DNA of 64,000 nucleotides, from NCBI GenBank assembly GCA_023376005.1, contig CM042179.1, positions 23,235,752 through 23,299,751 of the forward strand, given 5' to 3'. The notes under the pieces are model-generated. The model saw nothing but the letters and a program-made list of their open reading frames with translations. It ran no database searches and was not told the DNA's origin. The DNA is from Doryteuthis pealeii. Lineage: Eukaryota; Mollusca; Cephalopoda; Myopsida; Loliginidae. This document shows, one piece after another, positions 62,234 to 64,000 of the stretch; position 1 is the first letter of the stretch; each line of letters begins with the position of its first letter. The translations under genes were made by a program, and so were the position numbers.

Positions 62234-62627
62234 CTAGCACCGGCATCACCTGGGTAGAGGGGAATTTTTTTAAAGTTAGTCCCACAGATCCATTATTACT
62301 GAATCGTGAGTTGAATCCTCGTGGGATGCCCCATTTAAATCCCTATGTAAAAAAAAAAAAATAGACCTTACATTGATCCAGCTCCTCTGAAACGAAATGT
62401 TAAATGTCTACTATCTAAAATATTAGATGAAAAATAAATCCATGCTATTATCTTTTAAATTTCATTTTTTAATTATCTTCATCAAATCTCTATCATTTTT
62501 GTTCAAAAACCAAGCCCTGGTGATATTTGATGTGTATATATATTTACTTTGTCATTAATTGTTTTATTTTTTCGAAGTTTCCTCCAGATATAAATATACA
62601 CACAACTGCCCTTTATATATGTATAGA
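62234..62627 (-). mobile_element. Complete non-autonomous Helitron
   Basis: Minus strand TC (62627-62626, after A) to CTAG (62237-62234, before T), 394 bp. The 3' hairpin is weakened (CTACCCAGGTGATGCCGG). Internal sequence matches 16819-17223 along its length. Confidence 0.88.
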
Positions 62628-62644
62628 TGTATTTAAATATTTAT

Positions 62645-62774
62645 ATAGTAGTGACCAAAATTAAGGAATAAAAGTTAAAACTTTGATATCGCAAAATATT
62701 TATGTTCAGTTTTTCTGAAATTTTCGCTAAATGTAGATAACTGGCAGTTCAGTTTTGCTTTATATCTTTATTAC
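62645..62774 (+). mobile_element. Possible DNA-transposon end
   Basis: gtgaccaaaattaaggaata is echoed at 63928-63942 (ccaaaattaaggaacaaaat), and ttttgctttatatct occurs on both sides of the AT array (62753, 63846). Suggests one element interrupted by array growth. Confidence 0.5.
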
Positions 62775-63830
62775 ATTTATATTATATATAATTACATTAT
62801 ATATATATAATATAATATATGTATAATATATATATATAAAGTATATATATATATATATATGTGTATAATATATATAATATAATATAAATATAATATAATA
62901 TATGTATAATATATATATAAAGTATATATATATATATATATGTATATGTGTATAATATATAATATAATATAATATAATATATAATATATATATATATAAT
63001 ATATAATATAATATATGTATAATATATAATATAATATAATATATATATATATATGTATAATATATAATATAATATATGTATAATATATAATATATATAAT
63101 ATAATATATAATATAATATATATAAATATATAATATAATATATGTATAATATATAATATAATATATAATATAATATATAATATATATATGTATAATATAT
63201 AATATATATAATATATATAATATATAATATATAATATATAATATATATAATATATATAATATATTATAATATATAATATAATATATGTATAATATAAATA
63301 TAATATAATATATGTATAATATATAATATAATATATATATATATAATATATGTATATATATAATATAATATATATATATAATATATATATATAATATAAT
63401 ATATAATATAATATATGTATAATATATAATATAATATAATATATAATATATATATATATAATATAATATAATATAATATATAATATAATATATGTATATA
63501 TATAATATAATATAATATATATATAATATAATATATAATATATATAATATATAATATAATATATGTATAATGTATATATATAATATAATATATGTATATG
63601 TATAATATATGATATAATATATGTATAATATATGATATAATATATGTATAATGTATAATATATGATATAATAGATGTATAATATATAATATCATATATGT
63701 ATAAAATATAATATATAATATAATAATATAAATATATATGTATAATATATAATATAATATAATAATATAAATATATATATTTATATATAATATGATACAT
63801 ATATATTAGAATATATTATATTATTAATTA
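62775..63830. repeat. 1-kb TATAATATA array
   Basis: Almost pure A/T with units of 5, 7 and 9 bases (taata, tatataa) and periodic gtataa marks (atatatgtataatatataat). The 300- and 178-residue Y/I-rich frames, the longest in the window, are products of the repeat and not genes. Confidence 0.96.
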
Positions 63831-64000
63831 TATTTATATCTTAATTTTGCTTTATATCTGCATGTTGTTTGCTATGATACAGAAGGAGCTATGATTCATT
63901 TATTCTTTATTCAAAAATCAAGTTTCCAAAATTAAGGAACAAAATAATTTTTTTAATAAAAAAAAATAATTGGACAACAAAATGTGAAATGTCTTACCAA
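63831..64000. other. Flank of the AT array, no gene
   Basis: Contains the second ttttgctttatatct copy and ccaaaattaaggaac; otherwise unclassified. Confidence 0.45.

Noticed and set aside
62792..63800. 300- and 178-residue minus-strand open frames
   Set aside because: Composed only of Y, I, L, H and similar residues from TATAATATA repeats; no non-repetitive content.

Overview
This window is non-coding, repeat-saturated DNA from an animal nuclear genome. It is AT-rich, and no open reading frame looks like a host gene, exon or intact transposon gene. There is no bacterial-style operon, CRISPR array, ribosomal operon or functional tRNA gene. The mix of tRNA-headed SINEs with TA-repeat tails, LINE remnants, mariner-like debris, Helitrons and palindromic foldback elements suggests a lophotrochozoan, perhaps a mollusc such as a cephalopod. 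That assignment rests on remembered resemblance, not on a search.

The layout is a patchwork of old and young insertions. 0-10 kb: SINEs, two hairpin MITEs (one with a perfect 8-bp target duplication), a SINE-like element with a 13-bp duplication, a 5S rRNA-like fragment and copies of a 0.6-kb retroposon here called E1. 10-18 kb: a decayed LINE reverse transcriptase, paired tRNA-SINEs, a SINE nested in a LINE (16-bp duplication) and a complete 405-bp Helitron. 18-29 kb: a 30-bp minisatellite, palindromic elements, a solo LTR, a tRNA-headed SINE carrying a textbook hammerhead ribozyme, and a mariner transposase pseudogene. 29-36 kb: SINE arrays, hammerhead-bearing foldbacks and an 89-bp tandem array. 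36-48 kb: more SINEs, an LTR nested in a LINE, large foldbacks, the best-preserved LINE end (two nonsense codons) and further Helitrons. 48-60 kb: a 1.1-kb ATT array, tandem SINE tails, a threonine-rich triplet array, a solo LTR nested in a SINE, four LINE 3' ends in a row (one split by E1 with an 11-bp duplication), and a 129-bp repeat. 60-64 kb: SINEs, a Helitron, and a 1-kb TATAATATA array.

Family nicknames used below. tSINE-1 is headed by a GCTCAGT-type tRNA-like promoter. tSINE-2 is headed by TGGTGTAATGGTTA and ends in TA repeats. tSINE-3 ends in a shared TGGCATTAAATAACCCA tail. tSINE-4 is the tRNA head plus hammerhead. LINE-alpha ends in the KYLDLARELKKLWN region; LINE-beta ends in the GRPARTYIQQLCED region. 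F1, F2 and the other foldbacks are palindromic elements, many containing CTGANGA-stem-GAAA-palindrome cores.

The most interesting signal is a recurrent hammerhead-ribozyme architecture in at least eight places and several unrelated elements: CTGANGA, a stem, GAA, then a self-complementary stem III starting with A and ending in T, followed by A, C or T. One copy (26183-26224, minus) has all three helices perfectly paired and sits at the 3' end of a tRNA-headed SINE. Nothing here works together as host genes. The interactions are between selfish elements: one inserting into another, sharing 3' tails, and seeding microsatellites.
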